Positions 18,460 through 27,334 of a stretch of 55,686 nucleotides of DNA are shown in pieces; within the stretch, counting starts at the first letter, position 1; each line of letters begins with the position of its first letter. The notes below the pieces were generated by a model. It was not told the DNA's origin. It saw nothing but the letters and a program-made list of their open reading frames with translations, and did not search any database. Source of the stretch: Chromatiales bacterium (GTDB taxonomy: Bacteria; Pseudomonadota; Gammaproteobacteria; UBA6429; Thiohalophilaceae); NCBI GenBank assembly GCA_027076325.1, contig JALTJZ010000048.1, forward strand, positions 1-55,686, given 5' to 3'. The translations under genes were made by a program, and so were the position numbers.

Positions 18460-19674
18460 GTGTCATCCTCATCGAATAATAATCGTGTCTTATCGGGCAT
18501 GCGCCCAACCGGTGCCCTGCATTTAGGGCATTATCACGGCGTATTAAAGAACTGGCTGCAATTACAGCACGAATACCCATGTTACTTTTTTGTAGCTGAC
18601 TGGCATGCACTCACAACCCATTATGATGATTTGTCTAATCTCGAAAACAGCGTGTGGGATATGGTGATTGATTGGTTGGCCGTCGGGGTGAACCCGAGCA
18701 CGGCAACGATTTTTATTCAGTCACAGGTGCCGGAGCATGCAGAGCTGCACCTGTTATTGTCGATGATTACGCCTTTAAGCTGGCTGGAACGGGTACCGAG
18801 CTATAAAGATCAGCAGGAAAAGCTCAAAGAACGTGATTTGGCCAATTATGGCTTTCTGGGTTATCCGGTATTGCAGTCGGCCGATATTCTTGCGTATAAG
18901 GCGGCTCACGTGCCTGTAGGTGAAGATCAGGTGGCTCATGTGGAGTTAACCCGTGAAATTGCACGGCGTTTTAACTTTATCTATGGCCGTGAAGCCGATT
19001 TTGCTGAGAAAGCGGAAGCGGCTATAAAAAAGATGGGCAAGAAAAACGCTAAACTTTACAAAGAATTACGTAAGAAATTTCAGGAAAAAGGTGATGATAA
19101 TGCACTCTCAACGGCACAAGCGTTACTTGATAGTCAGCAAAATATCACTGCCGGTGATAAAGAACGCCTGTTTGGCTTTTTAGAAGGCAGCAGCCGTATT
19201 ATCTTACCCGAGCCAGAAGCCTTGTTGACAAAAGCATCGAAAATGCCGGGATTAGATGGTCAAAAGATGTCAAAATCGTATAACAACACAATTGCCTTAC
19301 GGGATGAGCCAGACGATGTTGCAAAAAAACTGCGCACAATGCCAACCGATCCGGCACGGGTAAGAAAAACCGATCCGGGTACACCAGAAAAGTGCCCGGT
19401 TTGGAAGCTGCATCAGGTATACTCTGATGACAAAACATTAGAATGGGTTCAGCAATCATGCACCTCGGCCAGTATTGGTTGTCTGGATTGTAAAGAACCG
19501 GTTATTGAAGCCGTTTTGGCTGAACTTGCGCCAATACGAGAACGTGCAAAAGAATACGAAGAAAATCGAGTTTTAGTGCGGAATATTATCAACGACGGTA
19601 ATGAAAAAGCGCGCGAAGTGGCAAAAGAAACCCTGGCAGAAGTGCGCCAGGTAATGAACCTGTCTTATCGTTAA
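18460..19674 (+). CDS. trpS: Tryptophanyl-tRNA synthetase
   Basis: Charges tRNA-Trp with tryptophan, using ATP; a class Ic synthetase in the cytosol. Signatures: the HIGH-type motif ALHLGHYHG (19-27) and KMSKS at 269-273. GEDQVAHVELTREIARRFN is a family core stretch. At 404 residues it is longer than the E. coli enzyme (334). The extra is a Lys/Glu-rich helical insert at about 180-250 between the catalytic core and KMSKS, seen in the long TrpS type of many proteobacteria. The start is GTG at 18460 with GGAG about 8 nt upstream. It is followed by scpA after 34 nt. Confidence 0.95.
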   Translation: MSSSSNNNRVLSGMRPTGALHLGHYHGVLKNWLQLQHEYPCYFFVADWHALTTHYDDLSNLENSVWDMVIDWLAVGVNPSTATIFIQSQVPEHAELHLLLSMITPLSWLERVPSYKDQQEKLKERDLANYGFLGYPVLQSADILAYKAAHVPVGEDQVAHVELTREIARRFNFIYGREADFAEKAEAAIKKMGKKNAKLYKELRKKFQEKGDDNALSTAQALLDSQQNITAGDKERLFGFLEGSSRIILPEPEALLTKASKMPGLDGQKMSKSYNNTIALRDEPDDVAKKLRTMPTDPARVRKTDPGTPEKCPVWKLHQVYSDDKTLEWVQQSCTSASIGCLDCKEPVIEAVLAELAPIRERAKEYEENRVLVRNIINDGNEKAREVAKETLAEVRQVMNLSYR

Positions 19675-19708
19675 AGCAAATAGCTGCGCGCAATATTAAA
19701 GAGATATT

Positions 19709-20605
19709 ATGACGAACACAGTAGAAACTTCTGAAGCAGAAACAACAGTAGAGCAGAACGGTACTTCTGTTATGAATAAAACTGTGGAAGCCAATGGGCA
19801 ACAATCTGAAATGCCATTTGCCGTTGTACAAGGCACAGCGGTTAATACTTTACCGCAAGATTTATATATTCCACCCGATGCGCTGGAAGTTTTTCTTGCC
19901 GAAACATTCGAAGGTCCACTGGATTTACTACTGTATCTAATAAAAAAACAAAACCTTGAAATTCTGGATTTACCGATAGCTGAAATCACACATCAGTATG
20001 TTGAATATGTTGAGGTAATGACTGAAATCCAGTTGGAACTAGCAGGTGAATATTTAGTGATGGCAGCTATGCTTGCTGAAATTAAATCACGCATGTTATT
20101 GCCACGGCCAAAAACTGAAGAGCAGGAAGAGGGTGATCCGCGTGCAGAGTTAGTTCGACGTTTACAGGAATATGAGCGTTTTAAACAGGCCGCAGAAGAC
20201 ATTGATAACCTGCCGCGTGTAGGACGCGATGTCTATAAACCAACAGTACAAATTCCAGACTTAAAAGTTGTTAAAGAGCCACCTAAAGTTGAGATGAAAG
20301 ATATACTGGCAGCATTTAATAATGTAATGAAACGTGCAGCAGCCTATAAACATCATCATATTGATTTAGAGCCTCTTTCAGTGCGTGAGCGGATGTCGAA
20401 CGTTTTAAAAAGTGTGCGTAGCGATGCCTATGTAGACTTTGGTGATTTATTTGATGTTACCGAAGGCAAGAGCGGTGTAGTGGTGACGCTACTGGCTATT
20501 TTAGAACTGGTTAAGCAAACGTTAATTGAATTGGTACAAACAGAAGCCTATGCGGTTATTCATGTTAAAGCGATTAGCGCAGCCAATGATGCAGAATTAA
20601 ATTAA
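19709..20605 (+). CDS. scpA: Segregation and condensation protein A
   Basis: The kleisin that bridges the two SMC heads in the SMC-ScpAB complex. The N-terminal core begins near residue 63 (LAETFEGPLDLLLYLIKKQ), followed by NLEILDLPIAEITHQYV and AEYLVMAAMLAEIKSRMLLP-type helices. A winged-helix C-terminal domain covers about 215-295 (VTEGKSGVVVTLLAILELVKQ). The first about 60 residues, rich in Thr and Glu, are an extension beyond the common core. It partners with smc at 7.7-11.2 kb. scpB follows 42 nt later with its own AGAGG binding site. Confidence 0.94.
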   Translation: MTNTVETSEAETTVEQNGTSVMNKTVEANGQQSEMPFAVVQGTAVNTLPQDLYIPPDALEVFLAETFEGPLDLLLYLIKKQNLEILDLPIAEITHQYVEYVEVMTEIQLELAGEYLVMAAMLAEIKSRMLLPRPKTEEQEEGDPRAELVRRLQEYERFKQAAEDIDNLPRVGRDVYKPTVQIPDLKVVKEPPKVEMKDILAAFNNVMKRAAAYKHHHIDLEPLSVRERMSNVLKSVRSDAYVDFGDLFDVTEGKSGVVVTLLAILELVKQTLIELVQTEAYAVIHVKAISAANDAELN

Positions 20606-20647
20606 TAACTATTATCCGACATAAGATTTTTTTAAAGAGGTTGCTGG

Positions 20648-21403
20648 ATGAAAAATGAAGAACTAAAGCCTGTTGTTGAAGGTTTAATATTTGCCGCAGA
20701 CGAACCAATGAGCATTAAGGATTTATTTGCGGTTTTTAATGAGAACGCAGCGATTGAGCAGGTACAAATCAAGGAAGTTCTTGAGCAACTTAAAGAAGAA
20801 TATGAAGGTCGAGGTCTGGAACTAAAAGAAGTTGGTAGTGGTTTCCGTTTTCAGGTAAGAGAAGCACACGCCCAATGGATAGCTAAGCTCTGGCAGGAAC
20901 GGCCTGCAAAATATTCACGTGCATCGCTTGAAACATTAGCATTGATTGCTTACCGGCAGCCAATTACGCGTGCCGAAATTGAAGACGTGCGTGGTGTCAG
21001 TGTCAGCTCCAATATCATTAAGGCTCTTGTTGAGCGTGAATGGGTACGTGTGGTTGGGCATCGTGATGTGCCTGGCAAACCGGCGTTATACGCAACAACA
21101 AAGAAATTTCTGGATTATTTTAATTTAAAAACTCTGGAAGACTTGCCACCATTGTCCGAGTTAAAAGATATTGATGCTATTAATGAACAATTAATTTTAA
21201 GTGACACACCGGAGGCCGGTAATCTGGAATCAAAAGATTCGGCTTCAGAACAAATTGATGAAGACGAAGATAAGAGGCTGGATGAGATGGACACGGTTGA
21301 TGATATTGATGTCTCGGATATGGCCGACGTTGTGAAGATAGACAGTGCAAAAGACAAGGACGAAGAACAATCAAGCAGTGAAGCCTTAACGGCAGAGAAT
21401 TAA
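20648..21403 (+). CDS. scpB: Segregation and condensation protein B
   Basis: Dimeric winged-helix partner of ScpA. Two winged-helix domains are visible: about 1-85 (VEGLIFAADEPMSIKDLF) and about 86-160 (RASLETLALIAYRQPITRAEIEDVRGV). The C-terminal 70 residues form a strongly acidic, probably disordered tail (runs of Asp/Glu and Ser from about 190), longer than in many homologues. The binding site is AGAGG. Part of the trpS-scpA-scpB-rluB block. Confidence 0.94.
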   Translation: MKNEELKPVVEGLIFAADEPMSIKDLFAVFNENAAIEQVQIKEVLEQLKEEYEGRGLELKEVGSGFRFQVREAHAQWIAKLWQERPAKYSRASLETLALIAYRQPITRAEIEDVRGVSVSSNIIKALVEREWVRVVGHRDVPGKPALYATTKKFLDYFNLKTLEDLPPLSELKDIDAINEQLILSDTPEAGNLESKDSASEQIDEDEDKRLDEMDTVDDIDVSDMADVVKIDSAKDKDEEQSSSEALTAEN

Positions 21404-21500
21404 GTTAAATTTTTTGTGTCATTGCCGCACTATTGTTTGCAATGATAGCTTTTGAAACTGTAGTCTAAATCATTAAAACGCCTAAATTAAAGTACCCGTT

Positions 21501-22295
21501 ATGTCTTTACCAAGATCGACCGATACCGAGAAAATTCAGAAAGTCCTTGCAAGAAAAGGATTGGCATCTCGCCGCAAAGTAGAAGACTGGTTACGTGAAG
21601 GTCGTATCTCGGTTAATGGAAAAATAGCAAAGCTGGGGGACAGAATCACTTTAGATGATAAAGTGATTGTTGATGGCAAGCCGGTACGCCATCTTAATCA
21701 ACAACAACGTAGCCGGGTTATTATTTACCATAAACCCACTGGTGAAGTATGTACGCGGAATGATCCGGAAGGGCGTAAAACAATTTTTGATCATCTGCCA
21801 CGCTTAGGGGGGAGCCGCTGGATAGCCATTGGGCGTTTAGATATTAATACCTCTGGTATTATTTTATTAACCACCGATGGTGATTTAGCCAATCGTTTAA
21901 TGCACCCACGCAGTGAAATTGAACGAACCTATGCGGTGCGAGTAATGGGTGAAGTGGAAATGAAACAGATTCAGGCCTTGACTAAAGGTGTGATGTTAGA
22001 AGACGGTATGGCAAAATTTGATTCGGTTGTGGCCGCTGGTGGTGAAGGCTTTAATCGTTGGTATCATGTTCGTTTGCATGAAGGTCGTAACCGGGAAGTA
22101 CGGCGATTATGGGAAGCGATTGGTATGCAGGTCAGTCGTTTAATCAGAATCAGTTTTGCCGGTATTCCATTACCACGTAACCTGCGTTTAGGAAAACGTC
22201 AGGAACTTGCACCTGAAGATGTTAAGCGATTACGTGAGCTGGTTAAGTTAGAACGGGTGCGTTTGCCTAAACGTAATATGCAACGTAAACGATAG
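21501..22295 (+). CDS. rluB: 23S rRNA pseudouridine(2605) synthase
   Basis: Converts U2605 of 23S rRNA to pseudouridine; RsuA/RluB/RluE/RluF family. An N-terminal S4 RNA-binding domain (about 10-70, KIQKVLARKGLASRRKVEDW) is followed by the catalytic domain with the nucleophilic Asp in GRLDINTSG (Asp 114). The short basic C-terminal tail (LPKRNMQRKR) likely binds rRNA. At 264 residues with RluB-type features (WYHVRLHEGRNREVRRLW) it fits RluB better than RsuA. It ends the trpS-scpA-scpB block and is convergent with the gene at 22543. Confidence 0.92.
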   Translation: MSLPRSTDTEKIQKVLARKGLASRRKVEDWLREGRISVNGKIAKLGDRITLDDKVIVDGKPVRHLNQQQRSRVIIYHKPTGEVCTRNDPEGRKTIFDHLPRLGGSRWIAIGRLDINTSGIILLTTDGDLANRLMHPRSEIERTYAVRVMGEVEMKQIQALTKGVMLEDGMAKFDSVVAAGGEGFNRWYHVRLHEGRNREVRRLWEAIGMQVSRLIRISFAGIPLPRNLRLGKRQELAPEDVKRLRELVKLERVRLPKRNMQRKR

Positions 22296-22386
22296 ATGTT
22301 GGGCTTCGGTAACTGCTCCTGCATCCCCACGCATTTCCAGGAAAGAACCATTAAAAATACAGGTATCAATAGTCGAAAAAAACGCC

Positions 22387-22451
22387 GTCAGTGCGAAGGA
22401 ACAAAGTGACTGCGGCAATCTCAAGTTAACGTTTAATCATAAGATTGCCGC
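22387..22451 (+). repeat. Degenerate GTCATTGCGA-family repeat
   Basis: Starts GTCAGTGCGAAGGAAC and contains the inverted pair GCGGCAATCT (22412-22421) and AGATTGCCGC (22442-22451). This is the same pattern as the copies at 32.5, 44.6 and 54.8 kb. The outer pair ATCCCCACG (22323) and CGTGGGGAT (22514) brackets a larger imperfect palindrome over most of the 247-bp gap. Confidence 0.55.
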
Positions 22452-22454
22452 GTC

Positions 22455-22484
22455 AACATTGAAAAACAGGTGTTTTTCAATGTT
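22455..22484. terminator. Perfect 14-bp hairpin between convergent genes
   Basis: AACATTGAAAAACA (22455-22468) and TGTTTTTCAATGTT (22471-22484) are perfect inverted copies around GG. It is AT-rich and lacks a T tract, so termination is not certain, but its place between convergent rluB and the gene at 22543 suits a bidirectional transcription end. Confidence 0.5.
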
Positions 22485-22542
22485 TCCTCACAAAGACAGG
22501 CAACACTAAATTTCGTGGGGATCCCTCAGCAACAGGCCTTAA

Positions 22543-22977
22543 TTAAACGGCTTTTTTCATCTGGTGCTTGGAGCGCAAAGTATAAGGTTTAAGTGCTTTG
22601 GGTAATTCAATATTTTCACTTAACAGCAATACAACTTTATCTACATCACTATCCCTTGTGGCAATTTTGTGTAGCAGTTTGATGATTTCTTTATCTTCCA
22701 GTGCTGAATTAAAATCACGCAGGATAAACACTCCGAAGTGCTGACTGCCATCAATGTGTTCAAGCAGGTCGACAGGATCTTGTGTTCGGGGAATGGCGAT
22801 ATGTGAGGCGCCAACACGATACATGCTAGCACCAGGCGTGCTAATATAATACGCTTTGTTACTAAAACGACTAAGCTGAGTAAACAGATCGGATACACGA
22901 TCAGTATCGTAAGTTTCGATGCTAACAATACGATAGCCCGATTCGAGCATTTGTTCCAGTTGTGTGAGATAGTTCAT
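22543..22977 (-). CDS. Stand-alone Ycf46 N-terminal-like domain protein
   Basis: A 144-residue soluble protein that resembles the N-terminal part of Ycf46-type AAA+ ATPases. Matching features: the start LEQMLESGYRIVSIETYDTDR, then DPVDLLEHIDGS, the core VFILRDFNSALEDKEIIKLL, and VVLLLSENIELPKAL. In the full-length family these precede an AAA+ module; here the protein ends right after this domain and no Walker A sequence is present in it or next to it. Function unknown; the domain may serve as a partner or regulator. Downstream of the diguanylate cyclase on the same strand with a 186-bp gap that holds a degenerate repeat, so its transcription could be separate. Similarity is by eye. Confidence 0.6.
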   Translation of the reverse strand: MNYLTQLEQMLESGYRIVSIETYDTDRVSDLFTQLSRFSNKAYYISTPGASMYRVGASHIAIPRTQDPVDLLEHIDGSQHFGVFILRDFNSALEDKEIIKLLHKIATRDSDVDKVVLLLSENIELPKALKPYTLRSKHQMKKAV

Positions 22978-22980
22978 TGG

Positions 22981-23021
22981 CTACAACCCATCTGTTTCGT
23001 TCCCATTTCTGTTCATCCTAC
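22981..23021 (-). repeat. Degenerate GTAGGATG...ATGGGTTG repeat
   Basis: On the minus strand the sequence begins GTAGGATGAACAG and ends CAGATGGGTTGTAG, matching the ends of the GTAGGATGGGTG family seen at 50.2, 52.5 and 55.2 kb but with a diverged middle. It lies 4-44 bp upstream of the start codon at 22977 and would be in its leader. Confidence 0.45.
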
Positions 23022-23163
23022 AGGATATTATTAGTAGAATACACCGGCATGGGTGATCATTGACTATTATAAATATAGCCAATAATTGGGATCAACGCCT
23101 GATTTAAGCTGTGATATGCATCATATTATGCATAAAATGACTATTTTAGGGGGATAAACTGGC

Positions 23164-24099
23164 TTAACTCGCCTTCATGCGCGATTTAGCGTAGTAATGA
23201 ATTTTATTGCGGCCGGTTTCTTTTGCTCTGTATAACGCAGCATCTGCCTTGTTAAACAACCGCTTAGCATCATCTCGTGTAGTAAGACTTGAAATACCAA
23301 TACTGACAGTGAGTGGAATGGTGCTATCTTCATGCTCGAAATAGGCATTCTCAATTTCTTCACGAATACGTTCTGCCACATTGGCGGCACCATCGCTGTC
23401 GGTACCATTGAGGATAATGGTGAATTCTTCACCACCGTAGCGGAATAATTCGTCACTTGCGCGAAGTGTATCTTTAATGACTTCGGTTACTTTGCGCAGC
23501 ACATTGTCCCCCGTGCTGTGGCCATAATTGTCATTAACCTGCTTAAAAAAATCAATATCAATGACAGCAAGTGACAACGGCATATGGTGGCGATGTGAGC
23601 GTTCCACTTCTTTCTCAATGGCAGAATCAAAAGCAGCCCGGTTATTCGCACCGGTGAGAGGATCAACCTGAGACGATACAACCGCACGTTTATACAAAAT
23701 TGCATTACGCACGGGGTATAGAACCTGACAAAGAATGGTTTCCAGTTGATTGGTTTCTGCTTCTGCAAAGCGCTTTTTACGGCTAAAGGAAAGTTCTCCA
23801 AGCAACTCTTCTCCTAAACGAAGGCGGTAAGTGCAACTATGACGCTGGGTTTTGCCATAGAGGAATTCATAATTAAATTCATTATTTGTAAATTGTGCAC
23901 CGTCAAAACGAATTAAATGACTCACTGCATCCAGAAAATAATTGAGCACAGTATCAAGCTCTAATGAGGTTTGTAATAAGCCTGCGAGCTTGAGCGTTTG
24001 CTCGAGTTCTGCTGGAATAATATCTAATGCATCATGACCCAAAACAGCGGAGTTCAAATTTAAGCTTGAACTACTTTGGATAGAAGATTGTGTCGACAT
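23164..24099 (-). CDS. Diguanylate cyclase (GGDEF) with N-terminal GAF-like sensor
   Basis: Makes the second messenger cyclic di-GMP from two GTP. The GGDEF domain occupies about 145-305: DPLTGANNRAAFD, DIDFFKQVNDNYGHSTGD, active-site GGEEF at 222-226. An inhibitory I-site (RASD, 213-216) is present five residues before it, so product feedback is expected. Residues about 38-135 look like a GAF-type sensory domain with no membrane segment, so the protein is probably cytosolic. The ligand is unknown. No EAL/HD-GYP phosphodiesterase or PilZ gene lies nearby. The start has an AAGGTGAT binding site. Confidence 0.92.
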   Translation of the reverse strand: MSTQSSIQSSSSLNLNSAVLGHDALDIIPAELEQTLKLAGLLQTSLELDTVLNYFLDAVSHLIRFDGAQFTNNEFNYEFLYGKTQRHSCTYRLRLGEELLGELSFSRKKRFAEAETNQLETILCQVLYPVRNAILYKRAVVSSQVDPLTGANNRAAFDSAIEKEVERSHRHHMPLSLAVIDIDFFKQVNDNYGHSTGDNVLRKVTEVIKDTLRASDELFRYGGEEFTIILNGTDSDGAANVAERIREEIENAYFEHEDSTIPLTVSIGISSLTTRDDAKRLFNKADAALYRAKETGRNKIHYYAKSRMKAS

Positions 24100-24280
24100 T
24101 TTAAATCACCTTGGCTAATGTGTTGCTTAAGGTACATGCGATAACCATGCCATATCGTATTGATAAAGTATTTTATTTAAAAACAACACCTTATAGTGTC
24201 TAATTTACACGTATTAGAAATTAGTCAAAAATTTGTCGCTTAAAACGGAGGGCAATGAGGCGTATTATTGCCGGTTTTAT

Positions 24281-25069
24281 TTATTTTTGCCATTGAGCGG
24301 CAATGGTTTGCTTATGCGTATTTAGACTGTCGTTGCCCATTAAATATAAGTAGCAGGGCATAATGGTCTCAGGTAGAGGGGACTCGGTTGGCACTTCACC
24401 GGGGAAGGCATTGCGTCTAAAACGGGTGCGGACGCCGCCCGGATCAATGCTGTTAACTCGAATTTGGGTTGTGTTCTCAAGTTCCTCAGCAAGCGTTACC
24501 ATTAAATTATCAATACCGGCTTTTGATGCACCATAAGCTCCCCAGTAAGCATTGGGGTTTTGCCCAACGCGGTCGGTTGTGAAAACAATGGACGCATTTT
24601 CGGCTTTCATTAATAACGGTATTAGCGCTTGAGTTAATAAAAATGGCGCAGTCAAGTTTACGTGTAACGTTGTGACCCAGTCTTTTGGCTTATAGCTTGC
24701 CAGTGGTGTCATTAAACCCAGTTGGGCTGCATTGTGTAACAGGCCATCAAGCTGGCCGAAATTTTTCTCAAGCGTGTCGGCCATGCTTGCATAGTCATCG
24801 ACACTGGCACCTGAAAAATCGATAGGGTAAATCGCGGGTTCAGGACTTTTTGCCGCAATAATGTCATCATAAACCTTTTCAAGTTTAGGAATGGTTTTAC
24901 CGGCTAATATAACAGTTGCACCGTATGCGGCATAAGTCTTTGCCGCTTCCGCACCAATCCCGTCACCGGCACCCGTGACCAGGATGGCTTTATTTTTGAG
25001 TAGATTATCAGGTGCTTTATACGCTACTGCTTCAGCTTGTTCAGTTGAGGCTTGTATTTTTGCTTGCAT
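24281..25069 (-). CDS. Short-chain dehydrogenase (YciK-like) with altered catalytic Ser position
   Basis: An NAD(P)-dependent Rossmann-fold oxidoreductase. Cofactor motif TGAGDGIG (32-39), HNAAQLG (112-118), and active-site Tyr 179 and Lys 183 in YGASK. The general pattern (ILVTGAGDGIG, YWGAYGASKAG) resembles YciK. By position the catalytic Ser, normally 13 residues before the Tyr, is Asp 166 here, next to Thr 164-165. This may alter or lower activity. It follows hpnE after 10 nt on the same strand and ends the squalene gene run, so a link to isoprenoid or lipid metabolism is possible, but YciK itself has no settled role. Confidence 0.85.
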   Translation of the reverse strand: MQAKIQASTEQAEAVAYKAPDNLLKNKAILVTGAGDGIGAEAAKTYAAYGATVILAGKTIPKLEKVYDDIIAAKSPEPAIYPIDFSGASVDDYASMADTLEKNFGQLDGLLHNAAQLGLMTPLASYKPKDWVTTLHVNLTAPFLLTQALIPLLMKAENASIVFTTDRVGQNPNAYWGAYGASKAGIDNLMVTLAEELENTTQIRVNSIDPGGVRTRFRRNAFPGEVPTESPLPETIMPCYLYLMGNDSLNTHKQTIAAQWQK

Positions 25070-25079
25070 AATATTTTTA

Positions 25080-26426
25080 CTACTCCGCTAAAATTTGTTG
25101 GGCACATTGCAGGCCACTGCGAACAGCCCCTTCGAGTGTTGCCGGGTATTGGGTATTGGTGTAATCGCCAGCCAGCCAGATATTGTTGATTACCGTTTTA
25201 TTCGTTGGCCGTATTCTATTGATATTAATTGATGCCGTAAAGGTTGCGCGCTTTTCTCTAATAACAAAAGCATCGAGTGGTTCTGGCCAATGGGGGTAAA
25301 ACTGGGCCAGTTCCTCGGTGACTGTTTTAATCAGCGAGGGGTTATCCATTTCTAAATGTGGGCCATCACTGCTGATTATAATGGAAACCAGACCTGGTTG
25401 GTTGGTTAAACTTGTTTTGTTAAACATCCACTGGCTTGTTGTTCCAATAAACCCCTGCATACTGCGTTCGCAATGAATTGTTTCAGGGTATTGTAAATAG
25501 ACAGTGCAGATTGTCTGGTAGCTAAATTGATTTAAGTTTTTGATAACGGGGTCGAGTATTTGCTGTGTGTTTAAGCCTGTCAGTAATTTTGCTGCTGCAG
25601 GGGGTGGCGTGGCAAGCACGATATGTTTTGCCTGTAGCTGAAACGATGCAGTGGTAACCGAATAAAAATTATTTTCTTTGGTGATGGACAGTGCTTTTTG
25701 TTCTGGTAGAATTTTACCATTATGCTGTGTGATGTATTTTTCAGCCGGTATCGGAAGTATCTCAGAGAGACTTTTTTTAAAAAAGATTAAATCCGACGCC
25801 TGGCGTGACTTAAAAAAAGATTCCTTTAAAACCTGTAGAAATATTTCTGTGGATGCATGCTTGATGGGTGTGTTCATAATGGCTAAACAGAGTGGCTCCC
25901 ATACAGACTGGATAACCGATTCTGTTTGTTTTTGTTGTACAAAAAAATCTTGCAGCCCTAAATCGAACGGAATTTTAATTAACTTCAGTTTGATTTTTGT
26001 ACCTAATACCAACACGCAGAGTTTATCTTTTAATGATAAGCCTCGAGCGAACAGGAAACTGCCAATAATATTAAAAGGCGCCGGCAGTGGTATACAGGGC
26101 AGGGTAATTGATGCTTTTAGTTTTTGTTTATAATGAAGAGATAAACATTGCCGTTTGAGTAAATCTTTTTCTGTAGAGTAGCTCGCGAAAGGATAAACTT
26201 TTTGTATCAGGCGCAGTGTTTCTGTATAGGCGCCAATCATAATGTGGGTGCCATTATCGACGGTTGTTTGTTTGACTTTAACTGTGCGGGCACGCCCACC
26301 TAACTGTTTTGCCGATTCGATAAGGAAAATACTTTTTCCATTAGCAACAAGCTCAATGGCTGCGCTAAGCCCGGCCCAGCCGCCACCAATAATAAGTACA
26401 TCTGTTTTATGATCTGGTTTGTCCAT
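25080..26426 (-). CDS. hpnE: Hydroxysqualene dehydroxylase (HpnE)
   Basis: An FAD-dependent amine-oxidase-fold enzyme that reduces hydroxysqualene to squalene, the third step of the bacterial HpnC/D/E route. The FAD-binding start is LIIGGGWAGLSAAIELVANG (12-31) with an acidic strand end (LIESAKQLGGRA). The end has WLAGDYTNTQYPATLEGAVRSG, the second FAD contact. At 448 residues it is normal length. It follows hpnD by 24 nt and precedes the dehydrogenase gene by 10 nt. Carotenoid desaturase relatives share this fold, but the neighbours decide for HpnE. Confidence 0.9.
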   Translation of the reverse strand: MDKPDHKTDVLIIGGGWAGLSAAIELVANGKSIFLIESAKQLGGRARTVKVKQTTVDNGTHIMIGAYTETLRLIQKVYPFASYSTEKDLLKRQCLSLHYKQKLKASITLPCIPLPAPFNIIGSFLFARGLSLKDKLCVLVLGTKIKLKLIKIPFDLGLQDFFVQQKQTESVIQSVWEPLCLAIMNTPIKHASTEIFLQVLKESFFKSRQASDLIFFKKSLSEILPIPAEKYITQHNGKILPEQKALSITKENNFYSVTTASFQLQAKHIVLATPPPAAAKLLTGLNTQQILDPVIKNLNQFSYQTICTVYLQYPETIHCERSMQGFIGTTSQWMFNKTSLTNQPGLVSIIISSDGPHLEMDNPSLIKTVTEELAQFYPHWPEPLDAFVIREKRATFTASININRIRPTNKTVINNIWLAGDYTNTQYPATLEGAVRSGLQCAQQILAE

Positions 26427-26450
26427 CTTGTTTATTTGATTGGCCAGGCG

Positions 26451-27332
26451 TTAATGTGACTTCAACCATTTTTTATGCTGCTTCTTCTCTTTACGATAAG
26501 TGCGCCAGGCTATCCATAGTTTTCGAATGGGGGTGAGTTTAATGCGGTGTTTTAAAACCTGAAAGTCATCTGCAATAATTTCATCCAGTGTTGCTTCGTA
26601 AATGGCTGCCATGATAAGCCCGGTACTTTGTTGATGGCGATCTTCCGCTGGCAAGACTGCGCGCGCATTTTTATAACAGGCTTTTGCACGTTCACACTGA
26701 AACTGTATTAATTTTTTAAAGTTAGTTTGATCTTCTTTACTATCCAGTTTGCCGCTATAAATCTGGTTTTGTGTGATATTAAAACGCTGTAATTCGTCTT
26801 CCGGGATATAAATTCGCTGGCGCAAGGCATCTTCATAAATATCACGGATAATATTAGTGAGTTGCAGGGCATTGCCTAATAGCCGGGCATATTCCTGAGT
26901 TTGAGGATTGGAATAACCAAAAATTTCAATGGAGAGTAAACCCACCACACCGGCAACCCGGTAGCAGTATTGTTCGAGTGAATCAAAGTTGGGGTAGCGG
27001 GTATTATCAACATCCATCTGCATGCCATTGATCATTTCGTGCAGCAGTTCTTCTTTTAAGTTAAAGTCCTGGATAACCTGTTGCAGTTCCTGATTAACCA
27101 GGTGCTCGGGTTGGCCGTTATAGATTTTACTAACATCATTCCGCCACCATTCCAGTTTTATTCGGACAATATTGGGATCTTTAATCTCATCCGTTACATC
27201 ATCGATTTCTCGGCAAAAGGCATAAAGCGCGGTAATGGCGCGACGTTTTTTTGCAGATAAGAACAGGAAGCTGTAATAGAAACTTGAGCCGCTTGCAGCG
27301 GTTTTATTCTGGCAGTATTCACTCGGTGTCAT
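26451..27332 (-). CDS. hpnD: Presqualene diphosphate synthase (HpnD)
   Basis: Condenses two farnesyl diphosphates to presqualene diphosphate; trans-isoprenyl diphosphate synthase fold (squalene/phytoene synthase family). The first Asp-rich motif is FCREIDDVTDE (about 40-50) and the second DIYEDALRQRIYIP. YRVAGVVGLLSIEIFGY is a family core stretch. The 293-residue length is typical. It starts 2 nt after the hpnC stop. The basic C-terminal tail (RKEKKQHKKWLKSH) may help membrane association. HpnC and HpnD are separated by position and motif details, so the assignment could in principle be swapped. Confidence 0.88.
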   Translation of the reverse strand: MTPSEYCQNKTAASGSSFYYSFLFLSAKKRRAITALYAFCREIDDVTDEIKDPNIVRIKLEWWRNDVSKIYNGQPEHLVNQELQQVIQDFNLKEELLHEMINGMQMDVDNTRYPNFDSLEQYCYRVAGVVGLLSIEIFGYSNPQTQEYARLLGNALQLTNIIRDIYEDALRQRIYIPEDELQRFNITQNQIYSGKLDSKEDQTNFKKLIQFQCERAKACYKNARAVLPAEDRHQQSTGLIMAAIYEATLDEIIADDFQVLKHRIKLTPIRKLWIAWRTYRKEKKQHKKWLKSH

Positions 27333-27334
27333 CG

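Noticed and set aside
24251-24275. GGCAAT/ATTGCC stem near the dehydrogenase gene end as a terminator
   Set aside because: The stem has only 6 bp, and on the minus strand, where termination would be needed, no T tract follows.
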